A DNA stretch of 64,000 nucleotides from contig DAORVK010000005.1 in NCBI GenBank assembly GCA_035433705.1, positions 1-64,000 of the forward strand, read 5' to 3'. This document shows positions 40,982-48,600 of this stretch, one piece after another. Position numbers and translations under genes: made by a program. Source of the DNA: CADEFQ01 sp035433705 (GTDB taxonomy: Bacteria > Pseudomonadota > Gammaproteobacteria > Steroidobacterales > Steroidobacteraceae). The notes below the pieces were generated by a model. The model saw only the letters and a list, made by a program, of their open reading frames with translations, made no database searches and was not told the origin of the DNA. The first letter of the stretch is position 1. Each line of letters begins with the position of its first letter.

Positions 40982-43779
40982 TCCTCTCCCCCGGGCGCGA
41001 AACGAATGCCCCGCTCGTCGCGGATGAGGCCCTCGAGAGACAGCACGGATGCTTCGGGCGGCCGTTCCGCGAGCGACACCGCAGGCGCAAGTGATAGCGC
41101 TCCCGGGGCGGTCAGCTCCGTACTGCTGCCCGCCGGACGGAACTTGATGATCTGCTTCCACGAGCGTGTCAGGTGATCGGCGAACACGAGCAGCAGATCA
41201 CCCGCATCACCCATGCGCAGTGCCGCATCGATGGCCTCGCGCTCATCCGGAATGATTTCAATGCGGGAGCCTGACACACCCGCCTCGCGCAGCGTCTGCG
41301 CGAGCAGCCGCGGCACCTCTTCCGGCGCGCGATCGCGCAACTGGTCGTCGCGGCGGCAGATGTAGTGATCAAACCGGCCGGCCACTGCGAGCGCAATGGC
41401 TTTCAGGTCCTCATCGCGCCGATCGCCCGGGCCTGCCATCACGACAATGCGCCGACCCTTCACATCGAGCCGCTGCGCGAGATCCGCCATGACCCCGACC
41501 GCGTGCGCGTTATGGCCGTAGTCGAACAGCACCTTGAACGGGTGCTCGTCGAAGACGTTCATGCGCCCCGGCGCCTGGTAGAAAGTGGTATCGAAGGTTC
41601 GCAATCCCTGACGGATGGCATCGAGCTTGATGCCGAGCGAGAACGCGAGCGCCGCCGCGAACATCGCGTTCTGCACATTGTGGGTCGCGCGCCCCTCGAG
41701 CGTGGCCGGAATGAGATGCGTCCAGAGGAGCGGCATGTGGCCGCCCTTGTCGTACAGCGTGATCATCTGGCCGTTGACCCCCGCCTCGAGCGCGCAGGCG
41801 CGCCCACCGGCGCGCACGTGCTCACGCACGAGTTGGTGCTGCGGCGTCATCGTCACGTAACAGATGCTCGCGGCATCGGTGTAACCGGACATCCTGAGCG
41901 TCAACGGATCGTCGGCGTTCAGCACTGCGCAGTCCGTCGCAACTTCGACCACGACACGCTTGATCTCCGCGAGCTGTTCGAGTGTGTCGATGCCCTTGAG
42001 GCCCAGGTGGTCGGACTGTACGTTCAGGACGGCCCCGACATTGACCTCCTGCACGCCCATGCCCGCGCGCAACAGGCCTCCGCGGGCCGTTTCGAGCACC
42101 GCGACATCGATCTGCGGATCGGCGAGCACCATGCGCGCCGACACCGGCCCGGTCATGTCACCCTGCACCGTGCGCTGGCCGTCGATGTACACGCCGTCCG
42201 TCGTCGTGAGCCCCGGCGTGAAGCCCGCCATCTTCGCGACATGCGCGAGCATGCGCGCGGTCGTCGTCTTGCCGTTTGTGCCGGTGATCGCCGCGATGGG
42301 AACGCGGGAGGGCGTGCCCGGCGGGAAGAGCATGTCGATCACCGGCCCCGCCGCGTCGCGCGACGTGCCTTCGCTTGGCGCCACATGCATGCGAAAGCCC
42401 GGCGCGGCGTTAACCTCGCAGATTCCCCCGCCGATGCCGCGATAGCTCTCCGCAATGTTGGTCGACAGGAAATCGACGCCCCCGACATCGAGACCGATGG
42501 CGCGTACCGCACGCACGGCCATGTCGCGATTGTCCGGGTGAATGATATCGGTCACGTCGGTCGCCGTGCCGCCCGTCGAGAGATTCGCCGTCGATCGCAG
42601 GAATACAACACGACCCGCATCCGGTACCGACTCCGCGGAGAGGCCTGCGCGATCGAGCATCTGCACGGCCTGGCCGTCGAGTTCGATCCGGGTCAGCACT
42701 TTCTCGTGACCCACGCCGCGGCGCGGATCGCGGTTCACGATGTCGATCAGCTCCGTGATCGTGTGCGCCCCGTCGCCGACCACATGTCCCGGCGTGCGGC
42801 GGGTCGCAGCGACCAGTTCGCCGTTCACAACCAGCAGGCGATGGTCATCACCCTCGAGAAAAGTCTCGACGATGACCGAGCGCGAATGCTCGCGCGCCAC
42901 CGCAAAACCTGTCGCCACCTCCTCATCTTTCGTGAGACGAATCGAGATGCCGCGCCCGTGATTGCCGTTGTAGGGCTTCGTGACGACGGGAAGGCCAATG
43001 CGACGGGCCGCGCGCACGGCCTGTTCGGCCGAATGCACGAGTTCCTGCCGCGGCACTGGCAGGCCGAGCGAGGCAAGGATGCGGTTCGTCTCGTCCTTGT
43101 CACTTGCGAGCTCGACCGCGATATGCGGCGTGCGCCCGGTGACGGTGGCCTGGATACGCTGCTGATACTTGCCGTGTCCCAGCTGCACCAGCGACTGATC
43201 ATTGAGCCGCAGCCAGGGAATGCCGCGTGACTCTGCTGCACGGACGAGCGCAGCCGTCGAGGGTCCGAGGGCACGGCGCTGCGCGAAGCGGATGAATTCG
43301 TCTCGCGCGGCGGGCCAGGACCACCCCTCCGGCACGATGCCGGCTTCGCGCAATGGCGTCGGCAGCAGCGACGCGAGCAATCGCAGCCCGAGCTCGCCAG
43401 CCGCGACACCTTCGTCGCGCTGCGCAAACTCGTAAACCACCGTGTAGACACCCGGCCGACCGTCGATGCTGCGGGTCTTGCCGAAAGTGACGTCTTCGCC
43501 TGCGACGTTCTGCAGCTCGATCGCGACATGTTCGAGCACATGCCCGAGCCAGGTGCCCTCGCCCTCGCGCATGCGCCGAAAGAAGCCGCCCGGTTCACGG
43601 TAGGAGCAGCCGTGCTCCGCGAGGCCCGGCAGCGCCTCTGCGAGGGCATCGATGAAACCTGCGCCCAGCCGGCCGGTCGGCCAAGCCTCGAGGGCGCCGA
43701 GATCGAGCTCGAGACGAATGACGGGAAAGCGCGCGTAGTGCGAGGGACCGACGTAGACCGAACGGTCGAGGACGCGCAC
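40978..43779 (-). CDS. cphA: cyanophycin synthetase
   Basis: Protein of 933 residues from a GTG at 43779, 5 bases after the cyanophycinase stop. Three parts are seen: an N-terminal domain (1-160), an ATP-grasp domain (about 165-485, with ASDKDETNRILASLGLPVP, TKPYNGNHGRGISI, VETFLEGDDHRLLVV and GGICEVNAAPGFRMH) that adds Asp, and a Mur-ligase domain with the P-loop TGTNGKTTTARML (499-511), ETARGGLLR, LNVQSDHLGL and DYGHNAHAVGVM that adds Arg. The enzyme builds multi-L-arginyl-poly-L-aspartate, a nitrogen and carbon store, without ribosomes. Length and motifs fit the family (870-900) with a slightly longer C-terminus. Confidence 0.95.
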   Translation of the reverse strand: MRVLDRSVYVGPSHYARFPVIRLELDLGALEAWPTGRLGAGFIDALAEALPGLAEHGCSYREPGGFFRRMREGEGTWLGHVLEHVAIELQNVAGEDVTFGKTRSIDGRPGVYTVVYEFAQRDEGVAAGELGLRLLASLLPTPLREAGIVPEGWSWPAARDEFIRFAQRRALGPSTAALVRAAESRGIPWLRLNDQSLVQLGHGKYQQRIQATVTGRTPHIAVELASDKDETNRILASLGLPVPRQELVHSAEQAVRAARRIGLPVVTKPYNGNHGRGISIRLTKDEEVATGFAVAREHSRSVIVETFLEGDDHRLLVVNGELVAATRRTPGHVVGDGAHTITELIDIVNRDPRRGVGHEKVLTRIELDGQAVQMLDRAGLSAESVPDAGRVVFLRSTANLSTGGTATDVTDIIHPDNRDMAVRAVRAIGLDVGGVDFLSTNIAESYRGIGGGICEVNAAPGFRMHVAPSEGTSRDAAGPVIDMLFPPGTPSRVPIAAITGTNGKTTTARMLAHVAKMAGFTPGLTTTDGVYIDGQRTVQGDMTGPVSARMVLADPQIDVAVLETARGGLLRAGMGVQEVNVGAVLNVQSDHLGLKGIDTLEQLAEIKRVVVEVATDCAVLNADDPLTLRMSGYTDAASICYVTMTPQHQLVREHVRAGGRACALEAGVNGQMITLYDKGGHMPLLWTHLIPATLEGRATHNVQNAMFAAALAFSLGIKLDAIRQGLRTFDTTFYQAPGRMNVFDEHPFKVLFDYGHNAHAVGVMADLAQRLDVKGRRIVVMAGPGDRRDEDLKAIALAVAGRFDHYICRRDDQLRDRAPEEVPRLLAQTLREAGVSGSRIEIIPDEREAIDAALRMGDAGDLLLVFADHLTRSWKQIIKFRPAGSSTELTAPGALSLAPAVSLAERPPEASVLSLEGLIRDERGIRFAPGGED

Positions 43780-43784
43780 CCCGG

Positions 43785-44624
43785 TTACTCCCTGCGCACC
43801 CGCAGACTGCCCGCCGACGCGATGCGCGTATGCAGGTTGAAGGTCGCCCCGGCCACGAGGAGATGCAGCTTGAGGCCGAGCATGCAGATCGGCTGGCCCT
43901 CGTCTGCCAGATCCATCGAGGAGAAGCTGACTTCAGCCGCATCGACCACGGTGACCGCCCCACTGCCCTCGACCTCGACGGTATTGTCCGGGCCGATGAA
44001 GGCGGCCGTGTCCTCGTCGAGGCCGATGCCGACCGCGAAGGGATTGTAGGCGAGTGCGGTGAGCAGTCGCCCGAGTCGGTCGCGCTGGCGAAAGTGCTGG
44101 TCGATCACGAAGCGGTTGGTGAGGCCGAGTCCCGGTGCGAGGCGCACGCTGCCCGAGATCGCCGAGGCGCCATCATCCCCGAAGGCGATCATGTGCTCGG
44201 ACAGGATGCTTGCGCCCGCGCTGGTACCGCCGACCGTAACCCCGTGTGCGTTGCGGGCCCGGATCACCTTCGCCACGGGCGTGCCGCCGAGCAGGGTCGT
44301 CAGCCGCAGCTGGTTGCCGCCCGTGAAGAAGACTCCGCTCGCCTCTTCGAGCCGCTGGAGCCGCCCGGCCTCGTGGCAATCGCGCCGTGTGTCGAAATCC
44401 ATGACCGAGACGCGCGCGGCGCCCAGTTCACGGAACAGTTGCTCGTAACGGGGGCCGGTCTCGTGCAGCCGGCTCGCGGTCGGAATCACGACGATATCGG
44501 CGTCGCCCCCACCTGAAACCTCGACGAAGCGCGCCAGGATGCGCCGGTCATTTTCCTTGTTCTCCGCGCCGCCGATCGCAACGATCCAGCCCCGCGTCTC
44601 ACCTTCAGGTACCTTGCTCGGCAT
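43785..44624 (-). CDS. cphB: cyanophycinase
   Basis: Protein of 279 residues of the S51 peptidase family. The serine nucleophile elbow is VGGTSAGAS with S135. Other family features are GWIVAIGGAENKEND at the start, FFTGGNQLRLTTLLGG in the oxyanion/substrate region, IDQHFRQRDRLGRLL and GIGLDEDTAAF. The enzyme cuts cyanophycin into beta-Asp-Arg dipeptides, in the cytoplasm for the non-secreted form; no signal peptide is seen. It is the first gene of the cphB-cphA-Mur-ligase operon. Its promoter must lie between the tandem terminators and the start (44625-44663). Confidence 0.95.
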   Translation of the reverse strand: MPSKVPEGETRGWIVAIGGAENKENDRRILARFVEVSGGGDADIVVIPTASRLHETGPRYEQLFRELGAARVSVMDFDTRRDCHEAGRLQRLEEASGVFFTGGNQLRLTTLLGGTPVAKVIRARNAHGVTVGGTSAGASILSEHMIAFGDDGASAISGSVRLAPGLGLTNRFVIDQHFRQRDRLGRLLTALAYNPFAVGIGLDEDTAAFIGPDNTVEVEGSGAVTVVDAAEVSFSSMDLADEGQPICMLGLKLHLLVAGATFNLHTRIASAGSLRVRRE

Positions 44625-44663
44625 CCGCCATTCGCCCCTGGATCACTCCGATGGCGGGTAGTT

Positions 44664-44713
44664 TGGCAGCATTGCTGCCACAAACAAAACGGCCGGTGGG
44701 TCGCCCCACCGGC
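44664..44713 (-). terminator. tandem hairpin terminators after the TonB/TPR operon
   Basis: There are two perfect stems. GCCGGTGGG (44692-44700) and CCCACCGGC (44705-44713) close a 4-base loop, and on the minus strand this 9-base-pair hairpin is followed by CGTTTTGTTTG, a good T-rich tract. Next comes TGGCAGC/GCTGCCA (44664-44680) with a 3-base loop. The first stem begins 6 bases past the TPR-protein stop at 44719. It should stop transcription before the cyanophycin genes on the same strand. Confidence 0.85.
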
Positions 44714-44718
44714 TGTCT

Positions 44719-45957
44719 CTAGCTCCGCGCGTGCAGTGCCCAGAGCCCCGCGAGGCGACCGTACTTGGCATCGTCCTTCAGGCTGTTGAACGACTTGATC
44801 GCGTCGTCCTTCTTGCCGCTCTTCAGCTGCGCGATTCCGAGCAGCAACTGGACTTCCGCCTTGTCCGACAGACCGCCCTTGCCGAGGCCGCGCTGCAGGG
44901 CGACGGCTGCCTTGTCGTACTGGCCGTAGCTCAGATAGCCCTTGCCGAGGCCGATATCCGCACCGCCCGTCTTGGCCTTTGCAGCCTCCGTTTCGAGCGA
45001 TCCGAGCGCCGCCTGGTCGGAGGCCGCCGACTTCTTCGCTGCCTCGAGCAGGCGCTGGTTCTTGTCCTTGTCGCGCTGCTCGGTGAACACGTTCTTTGCA
45101 AACGCCTTCTCGAGCGTGCTCACCGCCTCGCCCGGCGAGCCTTGCTCGATCGCGAGTTGCGCCATCTCCGTGTATTCCTCGCCGCGCTTCAGCGCATCGA
45201 CATCGGCCGCGAGGCGGAAGGTGTTGAGCAGCACCTTGTCGTCGGTGTCCTGCCGGAACAGCGAATACATGATGTTCTGCCAGTACTCGGGCGTCGGGTA
45301 GTACTTGACGAGGCGCTCGAGGGCGCCCGTCGTGCAGGCGTCGTCCTTGATTTTCACGCACGAGGAGAGGATCAGCTCGAGCGATTGCTTCTTTGGCGTT
45401 TCGCCGCGGCGCACCTGGCTGTCCACGTAGTTGTCCATGAACTTGAGCGTGCCTTTGTAGTCGCCCTGGACGTAATACGCCTGGCCGACGAGGGTGTAGA
45501 TATCGGCATCCGCGAACCCGCCCTTGATCGCGCGGTTGCCGTACTCGATCGCCTTGGCATAGTTCTTCGTCTGGTACGCGATCTGCGACAGCGCGCGCAC
45601 ACGGGTCGGAATATCCTCCTGCGCGAGGAAGCCCGAATTGAGCCCCGCCTCGAGATTCTTCGCCGCCTCGGCGTAGTTGCCGGTGCGCACATAGGCGAAG
45701 CCGCGCATCTCGGCAATGAGGTGCAGGTCGTAAGGCGTCTTGCCCGAGACCGCGTCGGCTTCATCGAGCTTCGCGAGCGCGCCCTTCCAGTCCTTTTTGG
45801 CAAACGCCTCCTGCGCCGCCTTGAGCGGCTTGGCGAGCGCCTTGCTCACCGTGGGCCCCTTGGCATCGGCCGCCAGCGCCACACCGGAAAGCGTGAACGA
45901 ACCGACGGCCAGCAGCGCCATCGCAAATACCGGAGCGAGACTCAGTGTCTTTCTCAT
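44719..45957 (-). CDS. exported TPR-repeat protein of the TonB operon
   Basis: Protein of 412 residues with a signal peptide (LAPVFAMALLAVGSFTLSGV, cleaved near VALAADA). It then has repeated helix pairs of TPR type: LKAAQEAFAKKDWKGALAKL, NYAEAAKNLEAGLNSGFL, NYAKAIEYGNRAIKGGFA, SDKAEVQLLLGIAQLKSGKK. About eight to nine units fill the protein. It is Lys/Ala-rich, probably soluble in the periplasm or attached to the outer membrane. It is the last gene of tonB-exbB-exbD-exbD-TPR, where related operons also carry a TPR protein; the terminators follow directly. It may help the Ton complex engage receptors or the envelope; exact function unknown. Confidence 0.88.
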   Translation of the reverse strand: MRKTLSLAPVFAMALLAVGSFTLSGVALAADAKGPTVSKALAKPLKAAQEAFAKKDWKGALAKLDEADAVSGKTPYDLHLIAEMRGFAYVRTGNYAEAAKNLEAGLNSGFLAQEDIPTRVRALSQIAYQTKNYAKAIEYGNRAIKGGFADADIYTLVGQAYYVQGDYKGTLKFMDNYVDSQVRRGETPKKQSLELILSSCVKIKDDACTTGALERLVKYYPTPEYWQNIMYSLFRQDTDDKVLLNTFRLAADVDALKRGEEYTEMAQLAIEQGSPGEAVSTLEKAFAKNVFTEQRDKDKNQRLLEAAKKSAASDQAALGSLETEAAKAKTGGADIGLGKGYLSYGQYDKAAVALQRGLGKGGLSDKAEVQLLLGIAQLKSGKKDDAIKSFNSLKDDAKYGRLAGLWALHARS

Positions 45958-46070
45958 GCTGATGTTGTCCTCTGGTCCAAATACGCGATCCCGGGCATGG
46001 GCCCCGGGGTCACGTTCTCATGGGACGGATGAACGGGCGATGAATGACGGCCGCGTGCGGCCCGCACGCC

Positions 46071-46502
46071 TCATTCGTCGCGGAAATCCGCCGTGTTGAC
46101 GAAACCGATCTTCTGCATGCGATTGTGCTGGGCCGCCGCGAGCACTTTCGCCACGACGTCATAACGGGCGCGGGCATCGGGGCGCAGGTGCAGCTCCGGC
46201 TGCGGGTCTTTCTGCGACTCCTGCCGGAAATAGCTCTCGAGCGTCTCGAGGTTTGGCACTACCGTGCCGTTCCAGACGATCGTGCCGTCGAAGTCGATCT
46301 CGATGTCGACCACTTCGGGCGGCACGGGCGGCGGAGGCGCGTGCGTATCCCGCGGCATGTCGAGTTTCACCGCGTGAGTCATCACGGGAATCGTGATGAT
46401 GAACATGATCAGCAGCACCAGCATGACGTCGATCAGCGGGGTGGTGTTCATCTCCACCATCATTTCATCGTCGCCGCTGTCGCTGCCCACACTCATTGAC
46501 AT
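46071..46502 (-). CDS. exbD: ExbD/TolR-family protein (second copy)
   Basis: Protein of 143 residues from the ATG at 46502 (GAGGAGA 8 bases upstream). The single membrane helix (LIDVMLVLLIMFIITIPVMT, about 22-41) contains the conserved proton-path aspartate in NTTPLIDVML (D24). A periplasmic domain follows, with VDIEIDFDGTIVWNGTVV and YDVVAKVLAAAQHNRMQKIGF. With ExbB it turns proton motive force into motion of TonB. It differs clearly from the upstream copy in the Pro-rich linker (DTHAPPPPVPPEV) and is 13 bases downstream of it. Two ExbD proteins per operon are known in Xanthomonas-like systems, where the second can be needed for some receptors only. Confidence 0.93.
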   Translation of the reverse strand: MSMSVGSDSGDDEMMVEMNTTPLIDVMLVLLIMFIITIPVMTHAVKLDMPRDTHAPPPPVPPEVVDIEIDFDGTIVWNGTVVPNLETLESYFRQESQKDPQPELHLRPDARARYDVVAKVLAAAQHNRMQKIGFVNTADFRDE

Positions 46503-46515
46503 GGTTGATCTCTCC

Positions 46516-46950
46516 TCAGCGCACGCCGCGATCGGGCTCGGTGATGAACCCGACCTTGACCACCCCACCACGCTGGATCGTGTAGAGCACGCGCCCCACC
46601 GCTTCGTAGCGCGCGTTGCGATCCCCGCGGATGTGGATTTCGGGCTGGGGTTCCTGCACCGCCGCCGCCTTCACGAACTCAAGCAGGGCATGAAGATCAC
46701 GGACCTTGCCGTTGTTCCAGTAGATGTCGCCGTTCTTGTCGATCGCGATCGTGATGTTCTCCGGCTTCGTCTGCGTGGCGATGTTGGTCGCCTTGGGCAG
46801 CTCGACCGGCACCGTCTTCGTGATCACCGGGATGGTGATCAGGAAGATGATGAGAAGCACCAGCATCACGTCCACGAGGGGCGTGGTGTTGATGTCCGAC
46901 ATCGCCTTCGCTTCGCCTTCGTCGGCGCCCGACGGAACATTCATGGACAT
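46516..46950 (-). CDS. exbD: ExbD/TolR-family protein (first copy)
   Basis: Protein of 144 residues. The membrane helix is INTTPLVDVMLVLLIIFLIT with the essential aspartate in PLVDVML (D27), followed by the periplasmic domain (ITIAIDKNGDIYWNNGKVRD, EIHIRGDRNARYEAVGRVLY). The N-terminus is cytoplasmic and slightly acidic (SGADEGEAKAM). AGGTAAC lies shortly before the ATG. It follows exbB by 27 bases and precedes the second exbD. It is part of the inner-membrane energising complex of the TonB system, and is a partner of the TonB at 47.7-48.4 kb and, presumably, of the receptor at 13.6-15.9 kb. Confidence 0.94.
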   Translation of the reverse strand: MSMNVPSGADEGEAKAMSDINTTPLVDVMLVLLIIFLITIPVITKTVPVELPKATNIATQTKPENITIAIDKNGDIYWNNGKVRDLHALLEFVKAAAVQEPQPEIHIRGDRNARYEAVGRVLYTIQRGGVVKVGFITEPDRGVR

Positions 46951-46977
46951 GCGCGGTTACCTTGAAAAGGCGACTGG

Positions 46978-47700
46978 TTACTTGCGGGGCGCAGCCGGTG
47001 CAGCCGCACGGGCGCCGTCACTGGCGATACGGGCGCCGCCGACGAGAAACGCGTGCAGATCACCGGTGAAGGCCTTCAGACCGTCCTGCAGGGCCTTGTT
47101 GCGGCGGAGCAGCCAGTTGTAACCCATGACCGCCGGCACCGCGACGAAGAGGCCGATGGCCGTCATGATGAGCGCCTCACCGACGGGACCCGCCACCTTG
47201 TCGATGCTCGCCTGGCCGGCGATGCTGATCGCGATGAGGGCGTGATAGATGCCCCACACCGTACCGAAGAGGCCAACGAACGGCGCAGCAGACCCCGTCG
47301 TCGCGAGGAACCAGAGCCCTGACTGCAGCTTGCCGTTGACGGCGTCCACCGCGCGGGTGAGCGACATCGTGATCCACTCGTGCAGATCGATGTGGTCGGT
47401 CAGCCGGCCTTCATGGTGCGTGGTGGCGCGCAAGCCGTCTTCCGCGATGTTGCGGAAGTCGTCGCCCTTCTTGAGCCGCTCGACGCCATCCTTGATCGAC
47501 GGGGCGGTCCAGAACTGCTTTTCGACAACCTTCGCGGATCGGCGCAGCTTCCCCTGGTCCCACAGCTTCGTCAGCATGATGTACCAGGAGCCGAGCGACA
47601 TCAGCGCCAGGACCAGGAGCGTTCCCTTCGAGACCCAGTCACCCTGCGCCCAGAGAGCGGAGAGCCCGTACGGGTTTTCTACAATAGCGGTGTTTTCCAT
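46978..47700 (-). CDS. exbB: ExbB/TolQ/MotA-family proton channel protein
   Basis: Protein of 240 residues with GAGGAATCT directly before the ATG. Three membrane helices are seen: about 18-40 (WVSKGTLLVLALMSLGSWYI), about 128-155 (SGLWFLATTGSAAPFVGLFG, TVWGIYHAL) and about 170-195 (AGPVGEALIMTAIGLFVAVP). The conserved segments GSAAPFVGLFGTVWGI and GEALIMTAIGLFVAVPAVMGYN carry the family's polar channel residues. The long cytoplasmic loop between TM1 and TM2 and the charged C-terminus (NKALQDGLKAF) fit ExbB rather than MotA. It is the second gene of the ton operon. Confidence 0.95.
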   Translation of the reverse strand: MENTAIVENPYGLSALWAQGDWVSKGTLLVLALMSLGSWYIMLTKLWDQGKLRRSAKVVEKQFWTAPSIKDGVERLKKGDDFRNIAEDGLRATTHHEGRLTDHIDLHEWITMSLTRAVDAVNGKLQSGLWFLATTGSAAPFVGLFGTVWGIYHALIAISIAGQASIDKVAGPVGEALIMTAIGLFVAVPAVMGYNWLLRRNKALQDGLKAFTGDLHAFLVGGARIASDGARAAAPAAPRK

Positions 47701-47721
47701 AGATTCCTCAAGGATCGATGA

Positions 47722-48357
47722 TCAATTGGTCAGTTTGAAACGAACGTTGAACTGGAAGCACTGTTCCACGGCCTTGCCGTCTTCGGTGCCGGGCTTGAAG
47801 CGGGCGCCGCGCGTCGTCCACTTGATGGCGGCCTCGTCGAGTCTTTCGAAGCCCGAACTCTTCGTGACAGTGGGGGTGCCGGCCAGTCGCCCCTGCTCGT
47901 TGATGCAGACGCGGACCGTGGTGGTACCTTCTTCCTCCGCACGCTTCGACGCGGGCGGGTAGTAGTCCTCGGTCGGCTGGGAGCGCTTGTCCAGGGTCGG
48001 ATTATGGCGCACCACGGCGCGTGGCGGCGGTGGCGGCGCCATCGGTGCCGGCCGGTCGGTGACATCGGTGATCGCGGTGGATGTCGTGGTATCGACCGGA
48101 ATCTGGATGTTCACTTCCGGAGGAGGGACTTCGACCGGCGGGCGCTCCATCTGGGGCGGAGGAGGAGGCGGCGGCGGCTCATCCTGCTGCATCTCCTCGA
48201 TGATGTCGGTCTGGATCGGAGGCGCGAGCACCTCCACCACCTTGCGGGCAAGGCCGGTGGCCAGCGCCCATACGAGGGCGATGTGAAAGGCGACAATGAA
48301 GAGGAACACGACGATGCGTCGTGGTACGAAGGTCGAGTCGTGCGCGTAGGCGGCCAT
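47722..48357 (-). CDS. tonB: TonB-family energy transducer
   Basis: Protein of 211 residues with the TonB layout: a single N-terminal membrane helix (RRIVVFLFIVAFHIALVWAL, about 13-32, with the His of the SHLS-type face), a Pro-rich periplasmic spacer (EPPPPPPPPQMERPPVEVPP, about 56-75, and a second Pro block near 104-112) and a C-terminal domain with DYYPPASKRAEEEGTTTVRV, GRLAGTPTVTKSSGFERLDE and ARFKPGTEDGKAVEQCFQ. TonB carries energy from ExbBD to outer-membrane receptors. It is the first gene of the operon; its promoter should be in 48358-48600. Confidence 0.95.
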   Translation of the reverse strand: MAAYAHDSTFVPRRIVVFLFIVAFHIALVWALATGLARKVVEVLAPPIQTDIIEEMQQDEPPPPPPPPQMERPPVEVPPPEVNIQIPVDTTTSTAITDVTDRPAPMAPPPPPRAVVRHNPTLDKRSQPTEDYYPPASKRAEEEGTTTVRVCINEQGRLAGTPTVTKSSGFERLDEAAIKWTTRGARFKPGTEDGKAVEQCFQFNVRFKLTN

Positions 48358-48600
48358 GTTTACTCGTGGACGCAGTTAATTGTCCGGACACCCGGCCGGG
48401 ATCTGCGAGCGCGGCACGCTATACACGTTTCCGCTCCCACGCAACCCTCACCGACTATCCACCCGAAGGCGCTTCCCGGCGCCTGACCGCAATGGTCATC
48501 CCCCAGGGGAAGGTCACTGTAACCGCTGGCAACACGGCTTACAACTTCCCTGCATTGCATTTCGCGCGCTCTACATTGCATGCCATAAGACCCACAGAAC
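48358..48600. promoter_or_regulatory. intergenic region between ilvD 3' end and tonB
   Basis: This 243-base stretch holds the end of the leftward ilvD unit and the start of the leftward tonB unit. I see no confident gene. A directly repeated octamer CATTGCAT occurs twice about 23 bases apart (about 48554-48584), close to the ilvD stop. A weak promoter-like pair (TTGCGT ... TATAGC on the minus strand, spacing about 15) lies roughly 100 bases upstream of tonB. No Fur-box-like sequence was recognised by eye. Confidence 0.4.

Noticed and set aside
41365..43230. 621-codon plus-strand open frame
   Set aside because: Antisense shadow of cphA with Arg/His-rich, motif-free translation.
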